From the NCBI GenBank assembly GCA_016802295.1, contig JAESIW010000020.1, forward strand, positions 2,370,120 to 2,434,119: a stretch of 64,000 nt of DNA, read 5' to 3'. Below the pieces are notes generated by a model, which was not told the DNA's origin, made no database searches, and saw nothing but the letters and a program-made list of their open reading frames with translations. Of the stretch, positions 11,070 to 23,064 are shown piece by piece (within the stretch, counting starts at the first letter, position 1; every line of letters begins with the position of its first letter). A program made the position numbers and the translations under genes. This stretch comes from Brachionus rotundiformis (Eukaryota > Rotifera > Eurotatoria > Ploima > Brachionidae).

Positions 11070-12778
11070 TGATTGCATAGATGCATATTGAATAGGCTAT
11101 TTTATGATTAACTTTAATAAATACATTCTAAAAAGTGATTTTTTCTGAGAGATTTATTAAAATGAAGGATTTTTGAGATCTTCAAATTATACTCAAATCT
11201 TAATAGTCTTAATAATAAATTTCAAAGAAATTTTAAACAATTTTTTTATTACTGATTAAAAATAAATGGTATTTTAATTAAATATAAATTCAGTCATTTA
11301 ATAAATCTTAAGATTGTTGATTAAGGATATCCAGGATAATCACTTAAAAAAAACTGTTTGTTCATTTTCACATATTAAAAGAAAATGCTTAATTAATTAT
11401 TTTAATCAAAATTGATAATAATCCTCTTAGTTTAATTTCTCAATTTTACTTACAAGTCGTGAAAAATGTGTTTATTAATCTTTTTTTAACCCAAGGACAA
11501 AATTAATTCTTTTCAATTTAATAATCATTTCAACCAAATTAAGGCAATTTGAATTTTATATTTTATATTTGAAAAAAATCAATTTTCATATTTAAGCATA
11601 TTTATTTTTTTATAAATTCTTAATATTTCAACTGGCTTATTGTGAAATATTAATAATAGATATTCTACCATTAAACAAAAAATAAAACTGCTATATTTTT
11701 CGCACATTTGATAACAAATTCTTTTTTAAAACTTCTTATAAATTAACGTTTTTCCTTAAAATTATCTTATTAAGTATAAAAAAATTGTATTCTTATTTTC
11801 GATTCGATGGTCGATTTTTGATTCCAATAGAAAAATTCAGCTTTCATGTTCATTTAACTGTATTCCAAAAAGACATCGAATTTTCATAAGATACATGTTT
11901 ATTGAAAATAATATTCGACACTTAAGATGCTAAAAAATTAGTTATTAAAAAATTTTTAATCTTAAATATCAATTTGCACTATTTTTCTTACTCCTTTTAA
12001 ATATAAATTTATACAAATCAACTAGAACTGTATTGAATGTTCAAAGATAAAAGCAAAAACATCTTTTGAAAAACAGTAACATTTTTATTATTGAAAAAAA
12101 AACGTGACTGAAACTAGACAGTTAAATAACTAAATCTTTCTTTTTATTATAAGCTTTCGGTAATTTTTCTATTTAAAAAGATGAGTTAGGCAGCAAAAAT
12201 TTTAAGATAAAAGATTTTCTAAAATTAAAATAATCTAATATATACATTAGTTTAGGAACTTTTTATTTATATTCTTTTCTACGATAATTTCATAAAATTT
12301 GGATTCTATTTTAAAGTAAGTGTTAAAAATCACCATTAAAAACCTTGACATAAATTTCTATATTCTTTACTTTGCCAAAACAAATTATAACGAACAAGAC
12401 CATGACTGTTTATGAACATGAAATGTATTCCTATATTGATTTTTTTTGGAAAGAAAATGTTTATATATAAAATCATTTATATGTGAAGATTTTCCTGAGC
12501 GTCATTTAATGGCTAAAAAGTAAAATTCCTATTTTAGAGTTATCTTTTTTATTGAAATATCTTTCAAGAGAATCAACAAAATCAAATATCAATTTTTCTC
12601 TAAATAAAGTGCAATTAAAAATAATTAGTAATTTTTTCTAATTTGTTTGAAACAAATTACTTCAAAATGACTTAGAGAAACGATAAATCGGATCAACAAA
12701 AACTTCTAAAACTAAATACAGACGAAATGTAATTAGTAAAAAAAATTAAGTACATAAGACTGAATGAATTAAAAAGTT
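11070..12778. other. Gene-free AT-rich stretch
   Basis: No supported gene, repeat array or RNA gene. The last 100 bp or so probably belong to the decayed retrotransposon that becomes recognisable at 12779. Confidence 0.45.
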
Positions 12779-13265
12779 TTGTCTTTAAATGGTTTAACAA
12801 TCATAATATCAATATTATTAACAAAATGTACACAAGTTCTACCCCATCAAGCTGTTTCAGTATGGAATCTATACCTGAAGAAAGATATAGACACACTTGA
12901 GAGAGTACAGAGAAGAGCGACACGAAATATTTATGGATTTGGTGACTGGATGGTGATGGAGAATTGAACCTAGAAACACAGTCAACAAGAAGGAGACGCA
13001 GTGATCTAATACAAATTTACAAGATCATAAATGAACTTGATGAGATAAGTTGGTACAGGGAATCATTAGAAAGCAAAAATGGGTTTAGTACCAGAGGAAA
13101 ACGAAACAGGTTAAAAAGAGAACTGATAAGAAACTGTTTGCCTAGATTCAATTTTTTTACTAATTGTTAGTGATTGGAACCAATTAACAGATGAACTGAT
13201 AAAATCAAAAACAATTGACTTATTTCTAAACAAATTGGATAAAATTTTGCGGACTAAAATGTTGC
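12779..13265 (+). pseudogene. Non-LTR retrotransposon remnant, C-terminal part of reverse transcriptase ORF
   Basis: The first frame carries the LINE signature VWNLYLKKDIDTLERVQRRA, close to the widespread VWNPYLKKDID..EKVQRRATR consensus. After a stop and frame change at about 12964 the match continues with RRRRSDLIQIYKIINELD and a basic RGKRNRLKRE block. A further frameshift near 13165 leads to VSDWNQLTDELIKSKTID and FLNKLDKIL, the standard C-terminal WNxLP-like box. At least two frame disruptions show the copy is dead. Upstream RT sequence is not recognisable, consistent with a 5'-truncated insertion. Confidence 0.85.
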
Positions 13266-14085
13266 TTTATTTTTTGGAAAATTCAGATTTGACGCACAAG
13301 CCTAGCAATTATTTCATTTATTTGATTACATTAATATATAAATGTAACTTCTTTTTTTGTTTTAAGTGAATGCTGCAAATAAAAAATTAATAAAATATTA
13401 AAGAAAAAAATTATTATTGATTCTTAGTCTATTAATTGAATTTAAATTAAAAAAAAATTAATAATTATAAAAATAAAAATTAATTAAATTCAGTAGTCAG
13501 ACCGAAAGGTGAAGGATTTACTAAATAAAAAGAATAAAATCTTTTGTATTAAAAATAAAACTTTAAATTCCGTTTTTTAAAAATAGAATTAAAATTTCAA
13601 ATAATTAAAAAAATAATTTTTTATCCGATTCTCGAGACTTGTAACCGACAAGACCTCAACAGTTTACTTAAAAATAAATTTAATTATTAATAAATCGATT
13701 TTGCTCTTAAAACATCTTTCACATTTAATTAATTTAACATTACCGAACTTAATTTAATTTAGAAAGTAAAAAAACAATAGCCTTAAAAATAAAAATTAAA
13801 AATGATCAAAAAAAAGAGAAAAAAAAATCTAAGCAATAATTTTCTAGGATTTATGTTCATGAAAATTTTTTGTAAATTCCATTAATTTTTCATTTTAACG
13901 ATATGATTTAGAATTTTTCATTTAATCAAATTCTAACTAATAAATAAAATTTTTATGTTATTTACGTTTTTTTTCAACGTAAGTCATGTTTCCTTAAAAA
14001 ACCTTGATTTTTTAACTAAAAACAAAAAATTCTTATTGTTTTTGACAAATTGAAATTTAATGATCAGATTAAAATTACCATAGTA
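13266..14085. other. AT-rich sequence between two retrotransposon fragments
   Basis: No supported gene. It lies between a 3' LINE fragment (upstream) and a 5' LINE fragment (downstream), so the two are not a single insertion in simple order. Confidence 0.45.
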
Positions 14086-15010
14086 GAATTAGTAGAAGTA
14101 AATAGAACTACGACTTGAACTTGTACTCAAGTTCGAGTAAAGCCCTATAGGTTTTTAGCAGTCGCTTCAAGAAAAGAAAAATCTTCTTTCATCTAGGGTG
14201 AAGAGGGCCAGAAAATTAGTCGAGCAAAAGACAAGACAGCAAATAATCGAGTTCTTCTCGTAGTGGAGATGGAATCGCCAAGTGCAAGAGCCGATATTAT
14301 TCGTAGCTCGAGGAAGTTAGTTGATGATGAGAGCCATAAGGGCATTTTCATAAATGAAGATCTCACACCCAGTGATAGAATCACTCAAAGGAAATTACGT
14401 CTATAAAGAGACTCTAGAAATGATCTGCTACCTGAATCTGGAACATTTAATGGCCGGGTAATGAAGTTTAAAACCTGTACAGATGGTAAAAAACGTTTTT
14501 GGGGAATCCGTAATGGAGAGTTAAGGATGGTCACATCCAATAATAGATTGCCAATAGCAAAAAACAAGTCAGAAAATCGAGTTCACTGCCTCATTTGAAC
14601 TCAACCGCAATTTAGCAATGCAATATAACTGTTCTAATCCCAATTTTTCTCAAACCATGCTTGATTCCTCTTCACCATTATCAATATCTTCCAAAAGTTT
14701 CTCATCAGACACTTCTACATCCTCTTCATCAAACTCTTCCAATGCAAAAATGTCAGGAACCTTTTCACCGCACTCTTCAAGAGCAATATACGGTCAGACC
14801 AAGCTTGATTTTTATTATACTAACGCGACAAGCCTGAACAACAAAATGCATCTCTTAGAAGCCTGGGTACTAGACTCTTCGCCTAGCATAATTGGTATCT
14901 CAGAAACTTGGTTTAATGAGAGCTTAGTTGCCGAGTTAAACGGGTACCAGATCTTCAGGTCAGATCGTGATGGGAACACTAAAGGCGGAGGAACTTAGTG
15001 TTCCCATCAC
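14086..15010 (+). mobile_element. 5' half of a non-LTR retrotransposon (ORF1 and endonuclease start), 3'-truncated and decayed
   Basis: From about 14236 a plus-strand frame reads NRVLLVVEMESPSARADIIR, then NEDLTPSDRITQRKL, a stop, then an RNDLLPESGTF block and FWGIRNGEL. This matches the RNA-binding ORF1 protein of LINE elements (consensus INPDLTKEER..KKLR). The next ORF (14618-14998) starts with a serine-rich leader. It then enters the apurinic endonuclease domain: YYTNATSLNNKMHLLEAWV, IIGISETWFNESL and YQIFRSDRDGNTKGGG. This endonuclease start (N...SLN.K...L.......II.ISETW) is clear. The element stops abruptly at GGGT, where a 16-bp inverted repeat forms a hairpin with the preceding coding sequence. 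No reverse transcriptase follows. Confidence 0.85.
14967..15010. repeat. Perfect 16-bp inverted repeat at the retrotransposon breakpoint
   Basis: GTGATGGGAACACTAA (14967-14982) pairs exactly with TTAGTGTTCCCATCAC (14995-15010) across a 12-nt loop. Imperfect pairing extends further outwards (TCAG..TC against TACTGA). It coincides with the point where endonuclease homology ends. Confidence 0.9.
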
Positions 15011-15823
15011 TACTGAATAGGATTGTATAGGGAAAAAATAACTAAATATATTTTAAAATATTTTTTTTTATTCTTTAAATATTAACAGAATTTAATTTCA
15101 AATAATTGTTATTGAAACTGAAAAAATCAGTCAAAAAAGCATAAATTTTACTAAACCCATTAGATAAATTAGCTTATTTAAATTATAAGATATTTTTAAT
15201 CCACTTTTGTAAAAAAATACAAAGTTGATAAATTTTAATGGATTATTTTAAATTTAGAGAATTAGAGGCATTCATGAATTAAGAGAAAATTCTTATTTAG
15301 TTAAAAGATTTTTCATGATTAATGTTAAGGAGAAATACAGCAAATTCGAGCATATTCACCAAAAATAAATAGATTGTAAAGATTTTTCAATCAATGATAA
15401 ATCAAATTCGAAATTTTCCAAATATTATTTATTTCTAATTATTTGAAATCAAAAAGCTTTTTTTTTTAAAGTTGTTGAATCTTTTTCGTAATTAAACAAT
15501 AAAGTTTAAAAAAAAATCAATGTCTCAATAACAATCATCGTTTTAAAAGAAAATTCTTCTCTCTAAAAATAAAAGATAAAAGAAATCTAAATAGTCGGAA
15601 GTAACTTTTCAAAATGAATCGAATTAAGCACTTGATTTCATTTAAAATAAATTAAATTTGTGGCTAAGTAAAAATCTAGAATCCCAAATTAAGTGATGTT
15701 GAAAAAAGCAACTTTTTGGTTTTTTTTTTCTTCTTTGATTTATCTATTTGTAATGATAAACTTTCTTCTGCTTGACTGTTTTTAACTTAACAAACAAAAT
15801 TAAAATTAAATAAACAATTAAAA
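15011..15823. other. Intergenic AT-rich sequence
   Basis: No supported gene. The distal part should contain the 3' UTR of the minus-strand RNF10 gene. Confidence 0.45.
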
Positions 15824-17941
15824 TTAATTTATTTTACTTGATTCGAACTGGTTCAATGATTGACCAATGGCCGAACTAAACGACAATTTGTATAAAGGCG
15901 CTGGCATTTCTTCCTCATCTTGGTGATCTTTTTCAGCAACTGGAGCCTCGTTTGCCAGAGGTGATGGTGGATTTTGTGATCTTTTTGATCTTCCTAACAT
16001 AGATTGTTCCTGTGTTTGTTTTTTAGCCATAGTAACCCAGCCACTGAGCTGATTTGAGCCACTCGAGCTTGGATTGTTAGACTCCAGGCTGGGCCAAGCG
16101 CCCGAATTTGTTGAATCTGTCGTTTGTAGCATCTGAGCAAAACTTCGAATCGGAACTCCACCTGCACTACTAGTTGTACTCACTTCACTCACACTTGCCC
16201 CACTACTAACTGGTGGAGAGGCTCCAGCCTCGGGAAATTCTAGCTCATAGTCCAAAACTGGCTCACTGGGAACACTTTTAATATAATGAACTGGTTCATT
16301 CATTGCCGATTGTACGTAATAATGCGGATCATACTCATTCAGAGCGGCAATTCTGTCAGCTTCTCTTTTTTCTCTGTTTTCAATTCTTCTTCTCATCCTG
16401 GCTCTTTCCTGAATCTCAGCGCTAAAAGCTTCCAAAGTTTGTTGACTGAGTAAAGGTTGCTTTAGATCCAATTCAACGAGTTTAAACTCAGAATGCAGTG
16501 GCAAATGAGCCAAATATTTATACCGTTTTCGGTTCTCATCAGTTATAAACACACTTTCCATAGCCAAAATCTTTGCTGACAAGGTTAATGGGAATTTCGA
16601 AAATTCCAAATACTCGGTCATCAGACACCGATTATTCAAACCATTTATATAAATTCGTTGTCCATCATTAGATTGGTAAAAAAATGAAAGATCAGATGAA
16701 GTAAAATATTCTGGTTTATCATTAATAGCGTCTGAGTCTTGTTTTTCTGATTTAATTTCAATTTTTTCAATATTTTTGACCAACTGGGTCTTTTCTTCCT
16801 TTATGTCCTCAAAAGCATCAATAAACTTTTCAATTTGGCCCTCTATCTTAAATTTTTTGTCATCATTGTGCTCCAGCTCTTCCATATTTGTCTTAACTTT
16901 GACTCCTTTGTCAATTTCCTGCATCAGCATGGTCTCTTTTTCAGCAAGCAAATTCAACGCTTCAATTACAAAGCAAACTTCTGGTTGATCTTTGTCATCT
17001 TCAGCTTGTTTTTCGAGCTCAGCTCTCTCACGTTTAAGCACACTTTGGTAAATTTGTGCACTACTTTTGGTATAAAATTTAAAATATTGTTTGTAATCGG
17101 AATATTTTTCCGAATTAAACAAATTAAATGAAATTTTTTTCATCTTTTTTACATCATTAATAAAGGTGTCATAAAGACAATAAGGTAGTATAATTGTGTT
17201 GTATTTGTTTTTAAATCTGAACATTAGATTCATATTAATCTCATCACCAACCTTAAATTCGCGTTCATGTTTTTTTATTAAGACACTTTTAAGATCTTGT
17301 TTGTAGATAGATTCATAGCAAATTGGACATTTTCGCCATACTTTATCACTAAGAGAAAGGTAATGAAGTATGCATGACCAGCAATAAATGTGGCCACACT
17401 TAGTCATTTTGCCACAAACAGGCTCATAGAGACAGATGGGACAAGAAATAGGCTCCAAAGTTTCGATGTGGATTTCTTCTATTTTGGACCAGTCTACCAA
17501 GCGGTCCGGGTCGATCATGTGGACCGAGTAGTCTTGGCCTTCTTTGACAACAAATTGGCAGTTTGCTTGTAAAAACTGCTCTTTGCTGAATACGGAGCTT
17601 TTGGAGAGCTTTGTAGAAAAAAAGTTCCTTGTGCTGCGTTCGTACTCATAAAAGTTTTCAGTTGAATCTATTGATTTGTAGGTAAAGTTTAGCAGATGGT
17701 TCAAGTTGGTCTTTTTTGTGCCAGGTCTGTCCAACGATGTGTCTTGTTCAAGGCCGTAATTTTCATATAATCGACCACTGGCACCATGATTGCCTTTTCT
17801 ATTAAGAACTGGCTTATTCTTTGGAGGCTTTGCTTTTTTGCCTGGTGTCTTTGACGCTAATTGCGTATTAGGCCTTGTGGATTCAGCTTGTTGACGAGAA
17901 GTGGCTGATTTCGGTGTTTCCGAATTGTTTGCAGCTTCCAT
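15824..17941 (-). CDS. RNF10: RING finger protein 10 (E3 ubiquitin ligase)
   Basis: Single uninterrupted frame of 705 residues; vertebrate RNF10 is about 810. The RING domain lies near residues 163-205: CPICLYEPVCGKMTKCGHIY followed by CWSCILHYLSL and CPICYESIYKQDL, with all eight zinc ligands (C3HC4) present. Further family marks are the conserved ENRKRYKYLAHLPLHSEFKL block near residue 470 and the downstream arginine-rich helix. The N-terminus is basic and Pro/Ser-rich, and the C-terminal third is Ser-rich low complexity. RNF10 is known as a RING ubiquitin ligase for stalled 40S ribosomal subunits in ribosome quality control; that role is from family knowledge. A single 2.1-kb exon is unusual in this intron-rich window. 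It is transcribed divergently from the PIWI gene. Confidence 0.95.
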   Translation of the reverse strand: MEAANNSETPKSATSRQQAESTRPNTQLASKTPGKKAKPPKNKPVLNRKGNHGASGRLYENYGLEQDTSLDRPGTKKTNLNHLLNFTYKSIDSTENFYEYERSTRNFFSTKLSKSSVFSKEQFLQANCQFVVKEGQDYSVHMIDPDRLVDWSKIEEIHIETLEPISCPICLYEPVCGKMTKCGHIYCWSCILHYLSLSDKVWRKCPICYESIYKQDLKSVLIKKHEREFKVGDEINMNLMFRFKNKYNTIILPYCLYDTFINDVKKMKKISFNLFNSEKYSDYKQYFKFYTKSSAQIYQSVLKRERAELEKQAEDDKDQPEVCFVIEALNLLAEKETMLMQEIDKGVKVKTNMEELEHNDDKKFKIEGQIEKFIDAFEDIKEEKTQLVKNIEKIEIKSEKQDSDAINDKPEYFTSSDLSFFYQSNDGQRIYINGLNNRCLMTEYLEFSKFPLTLSAKILAMESVFITDENRKRYKYLAHLPLHSEFKLVELDLKQPLLSQQTLEAFSAEIQERARMRRRIENREKREADRIAALNEYDPHYYVQSAMNEPVHYIKSVPSEPVLDYELEFPEAGASPPVSSGASVSEVSTTSSAGGVPIRSFAQMLQTTDSTNSGAWPSLESNNPSSSGSNQLSGWVTMAKKQTQEQSMLGRSKRSQNPPSPLANEAPVAEKDHQDEEEMPAPLYKLSFSSAIGQSLNQFESSKIN

Positions 17942-19286
17942 GGTTATAGCTTAATGACTTGGTGGTTGAAATTTTGAAATTAGCTGATCTGTTGCTAGAT
18001 GATTTAAGAAAAATATTTGAATTCTTGATTATGATTTGGTAAATAAAATTGGTTCGTGTTTGTGACATCATTCTAATTTAAAAAGCCATTTTTTTGTCCA
18101 ATATATAAATGATTTACCAGGTGATTTGTGTGTTTTATTTTGAAATAAAGGAAATAAGTGACGGTTATATGAAAGCAAGAAAAGTTATTAAAACGTGTTT
18201 TAAGACTTTGCTTAATAACGTTTTGAAGTAATTACGCAATTTGGTTTAATGGCGAGAGTAACCAAGCTGTATTGTTTGGTTAATAAAATTTTGCTCTATC
18301 TAAATATAGATGGAATTTAGAGTTTTTTTTTATAAAAAACTGTTCTCGACAGGAATTTTTTAAAAATAAAAATAATTTCTGAAAAAAATATCTTTATTTC
18401 TAGCTTAATGATATAAAATGCCTTTATTTTATTTCAATTTAGCTTCGTTTTGCAATATATTTATCATAATAACCAAGTATATGAGTTGAATTTTTTGCCA
18501 AGTAGAGTCGTAAAATTTACTTGAATGCAAATTTTGTGAATAATTAAATGCAGAATAGTATTTTTTTATAAATTAGCATCAAAAAGACAAATTTAAAATT
18601 TTATATTAAGGCAAAATTAATCAAAATTTATTATTTGTATTAAAATGTATTAAAATAAAATAAATTAAAATTTTTAATTTGTATTAAAATAAGTTATTTT
18701 TTGACAGAGATTATTCCAAACAATTTCATATCATTCTTATTTAATTGAATATATAAATGAATAAATTGAAAAGTTCTCCTTTATATGTTTTATCAGATTA
18801 TATATTTCAATGATTTATCTTTGGGAAAATAATTTATTATTTTTTTATTTTTAAACATGAATTGATTACATTGTTATTAAAAAATTTAATTTTTAACCTA
18901 TAATTTTTAATTTTTTGTCTAAATAATTAAATTTAAATATATATTTTTATAAATTTTAAAATCAATTAATACAAATGTGATTTTTAATATTAAATTAATA
19001 ATATAAAAACTGAGACTTTTGTGGATTTAAATTAAAATATTCTGACAAAAAAATTTATTGATAATTTTATAATATTTTCGAGAATAAAATTAGCCTAACA
19101 TTTTAAGAATATTTGATCAATAATCCATGAAAAATTAAAAACTTTATTCAAATTTAAAAATCTAATTGTTCTCTTTTAAAAAAAAAGTTATTTTAAAAAT
19201 CATAAAATAAACTTAAACTTTTTTTCTGTAAATATACTTATAATAAATCTAAACTTTTCATCTTTTTATATAAAGTCTAGGATAAA
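17942..19286. promoter_or_regulatory. Shared upstream region of RNF10 (-) and PIWI (+)
   Basis: A 1.35-kb AT-rich gap between two divergently transcribed genes, which must contain both promoters. No defined promoter motif was recognised. A minus-strand frame continuing upstream of the RNF10 ATG (to 18071) is not supported as coding. Confidence 0.4.
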
Positions 19287-22200
19287 ATGTCCGACAGGCC
19301 ACGTGGTAAACCTCGAAGTAGAAGTAGAAGCAGGAGCAGAAGCAGAGAGCGTTTTCATCGTAATCACAATTATGTAGAATATAATTATCTAATTAAAAAT
19401 TGATTTATTTAAATTTTTAAAAGGACAAATATAGAAGAGATGATAGAGGAAATGGGCGAGGCGAAAATCGTAGACAGATTGATCGACGACAATCTTTTCA
19501 TTCAAGTTATAACCCAAACGTCGAGCATGATTACACAAGAAGAAGTGGTAGGGATCGTGCTAGCATTGGTTCAAGTAGAAGAGACAATTTTCAACCGGAC
19601 TTTAGGCCTCTTCATGGTGGTTTTGAGGGAGGAAGAAATCCAGTTCAATCTACAGAGAGTAAATCTTTCATTTGAAAATTTTTTCGAAATTTGTTGAACT
19701 TGGACCAATTAAGGAACCCAAAATGAAAATATTCAATTATACTGCAACTTCTTCGAGCTAGTGAGCCGACCAAATTGGCTTTTGTACCAATATAATGTTG
19801 ACTTTGAACCAAAAATAGAATCGAAATACATTCGAAGAGCTATTATAAATAGCCATAGTGATTCCTTGCCAGTAAAAGCATTTGATGGATTAAATTTATT
19901 TACTTTGGAAAAGCTTAAAAGTGATCTAATTGAGCTAGAAAGTATAAAGAAGTATGACCAAGAAAAAGTAACAATTCGCATAACACCAACCAAGGAAATT
20001 CATCCAAATTCAAGAGAAGCCATTAGTTTAATGAATATTGTATTCAAACGATGTTTAAACAAGTGCCAACTCGTAGAATTTGGAAAACGAGCCTACTATG
20101 ACTTCAATAATAAGGAACAATTGAGTCAATACCATTTGAGCATTGTTGCCGGCTACCAAGCATCAATAGATTATTACAAATCAAATTTTTTTCTGTGTAC
20201 CGAAGTAGCTCATAAGCTAATTAATACAAAGACAGTTTTTGATTTAATGTGTGACATATTTCGTAAATATCCTGAGTCTAGGTGGAAGGAGGAATGCTTC
20301 GAAAAATTGGTAGGCACGACAGTAATCAGCAGTTATAATCACAAGAAGTCTTACCGAATTGATGACATTGATTGGGAAAAAAGTCCATTGAGTAGCTTCA
20401 AAACTAAAACTGGATCCATAACTTTTCTTGATTATTATCATAAAAATTATAACATCACTATCAAAGAAAAAAATCAGCCACTTCTTTTAATAAGAGTAAA
20501 AGATGTAAAAAATAATAAAAGTGATCAAGATACGTGTAGCTTTATTTATCTAATACCTTCTTTGTCTATTCTAACTGGTAAGTAAATTATTTTCAAGATT
20601 GAATTTTTAGTCGTTTTGGATCTAAGGCCCGGCAGTGTTGAAGGATTTTGGCAAGGATTTTAGAATGAAAAGAGATTTGGATGCTGTGACTAAATTGAAT
20701 GCGGACATGCGGGTTAACCGATTGAAACACTTGATCAATCTTGTTAGACAAAATAAGGAAGCAATGGCCGAAATGGAAAAATGGCATATGGCTCTTAATC
20801 AAGAGTTGACAAAATGTAATGCTGTGGTATTAAAATCTGAAAGAATATTTTTGAAGAATGTAAATTTTTCAAAATTTTTTTTAAAATTTTGATTGAAAAT
20901 ATTTGTCTAGAATAATACAGCAAGTACTGAAAAAGGTTGGAATAATGTAATCAAAGATGGAGAGCATTTAGAGGCTGTTCCGTTAAAAGATTGGGTTTTG
21001 ATTTTTCATCCAAGAGATCAGAATAAGGCAGATTTTTTTATGAGAGAAATTAGTGTGATATCTAGGCCGATGGGCTTTCGTATCAGTAATGGCAAAATGT
21101 ATCGGCTTCAAGATCGAGGCACCAATACATCGATATTTGTGAATGCAATTAAAGATTCAATTCGAGATAAGCCACAAATGATTGTCTGTATTTTACCAAA
21201 TTTTGCCAAAGATACGTATGATGCAATCAAAAAAGTGTGTTGCATTGAAAGCGGAATTCCCAGTCAATGTATCACATCAAACATACTAGATCAAAGTAAA
21301 GGTGGCAAAGCCAAGTCTGCCATTACCAAAATTGCAGTGCAAATGAATTGTAAATTAGGAGGTGTTATCTGGGCTGTTAAAATATTGGTTAGATTTAATT
21401 AATAATGTTGAATAAAATTTTTAAATTTAAACATTTTAAGACCAAAAATACAATGATTGTTGGTATTGATATAAATACAGATTCTTCTAATAGAAAAAAT
21501 TCAGTTGTGGCCTTTGTCTCTTCAACAAATGGTACTCAAGAAAATACCCTAAATTGTACAAAATATTTTTCACGATGCATTATACAACCTAAATCAGAGC
21601 ATATAGGTGATAAATTAGAGACTAAAATTATAGATAAATTACACATTCTTATGACCGACGCTTTAAATGCTTACTTCAAAAATAATGGTACTTATCCTGA
21701 CAAGATTTTTATATTCAGAGATGGTGTTAGTAATGGACAATTTATGAAAATTAAAGAAAAAGAAATACCTCAAATTAAACAAGCTTTTTTTGATATAAAT
21801 CCTAATTATAGGTTTGTTTTTAAGAGTGTTTTAAAAAAGCAGTTAATTAGTTTTTATTTCAGACCAAATTTTGTTTTTATGATAGTGAACAAAAGAACTA
21901 ACACCAGATTTTTTTATAACAAAAATGATCGATTTCAGAATCCACCTGGGGGGACAATAGTCGATAAAATTATCGTTAAAGAAGACAAGTAAAATTGGAT
22001 TAGAAAGATAAAAAAGATAAACTTTAATTTATCTGAATTATTTTAAGAGAATTTTTTTTAATTCCGCAAACAGTCGATAAGGGTACCGTGACACCAACTC
22101 ATTTTCATGTTTTAGAAGATGAAATAAATTTGAGTTTAGATAAATTGCAAATTTTTGCTTTTAAACTTACTCATTTATATTACAATTGGCCTGTAATTTT

Positions 22201-22369
22201 GCTTATTTAATAATAAAAATATTTAGATTAATAAAAATAAACTATAATTAAGGGACAAATTCGCACACCTGGTATATGTCAATATGCAACTAAATTAGCT
22301 CGCCTAGTTAGCGAATCACTTCACCAACCTCATTCACCGAGCCTCGATGATAAACTTTTTTATCTCTAG
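19287..22369 (+). CDS. PIWI-clade Argonaute protein
   Basis: Nine exons: 19287-19373, 19424-19658, 19714-20577, 20627-20859, 20911-21387, 21441-21811, 21863-21988, 22048-22192 and 22253-22369. They sum to 2655 nt, or 884 residues. The N-terminus is Arg/Ser-rich (RSRSRSRSR) and then RG-rich, as expected for Tudor-binding PIWI tails. The N domain starts YCNFFELVSRPNWLLYQYNV. A PAZ domain follows in exon 3, and the MID-PIWI lobe in exons 4-9. Catalytic Asp residues are seen in VGIDINTD and FRDGVSNGQF. The C-terminus SLDDKLFYL is typical. Where PIWI proteins have QYAHKLA, this one reads QYATKLA, so the catalytic His is Thr and slicer activity is doubtful. Role by family: piRNA-guided transposon silencing. 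The intron at 21812-21862 is 51 nt and stop-free. I cannot say which PIWI paralogue it is. Confidence 0.96.
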
Positions 22370-23064
22370 TTTTATTTTTTTGTAACTAATTTTAATTTCA
22401 ATCAAATCGAGTTAAAAAATTTTAATTGCGAATGTTTTAATTTTTAATCAAATTTTAATATAATAAACTTTTTTTATCAAAAAATAATTAATCAAAGCTT
22501 TTTTTTTTGATTTAGTATCAAGTCTTAGAGTATAACTTTTGTTAAGTTTTTGATTGTGACAATAATTTTTTTAATAAGTTATTCTTTTTTTATTGAAAAT
22601 AAAAAAAATAAAGCACATTAAGCATCATCTATGGCGTGAAAGATATAAAAATAATATATTATATTAAGGAACTACAAAAAGCAGATAACAGTTCCATGGT
22701 AGATTTTTAAATTTTATTTACTTAATTACTTGATTGAGATAAAAATCAGATCATGTTTTATTTAGCTTTTATTTTTTTTTAAGCTGTAAAAAAAAATTTA
22801 AAAAAATAAATTTTATTTTTACATTAATTCCGATTGAACCGGCATTTTATCAGTTTTAACAACAAAACAAGATAAAAGAGAGATAAGTGGATTAATTAAG
22901 ATACTCTGAGAATTTAATAAATTACTGTTATAAATATAAAAACACAATTTCTAGATAACAATTGCTTTAGTGAAAGGCGTCGAATACCTTTGAATACATT
23001 TTTCTAACTCTACTTATAAAATATTAATTAAATTAAATAAATAGTTTCTTATTTTAATCGGGAC
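22370..23064. other. Convergent intergenic region between PIWI and TTLL7
   Basis: AT-rich and non-coding; it should contain the 3' UTRs and polyadenylation sites of both flanking genes. Nothing else recognised. Confidence 0.45.
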
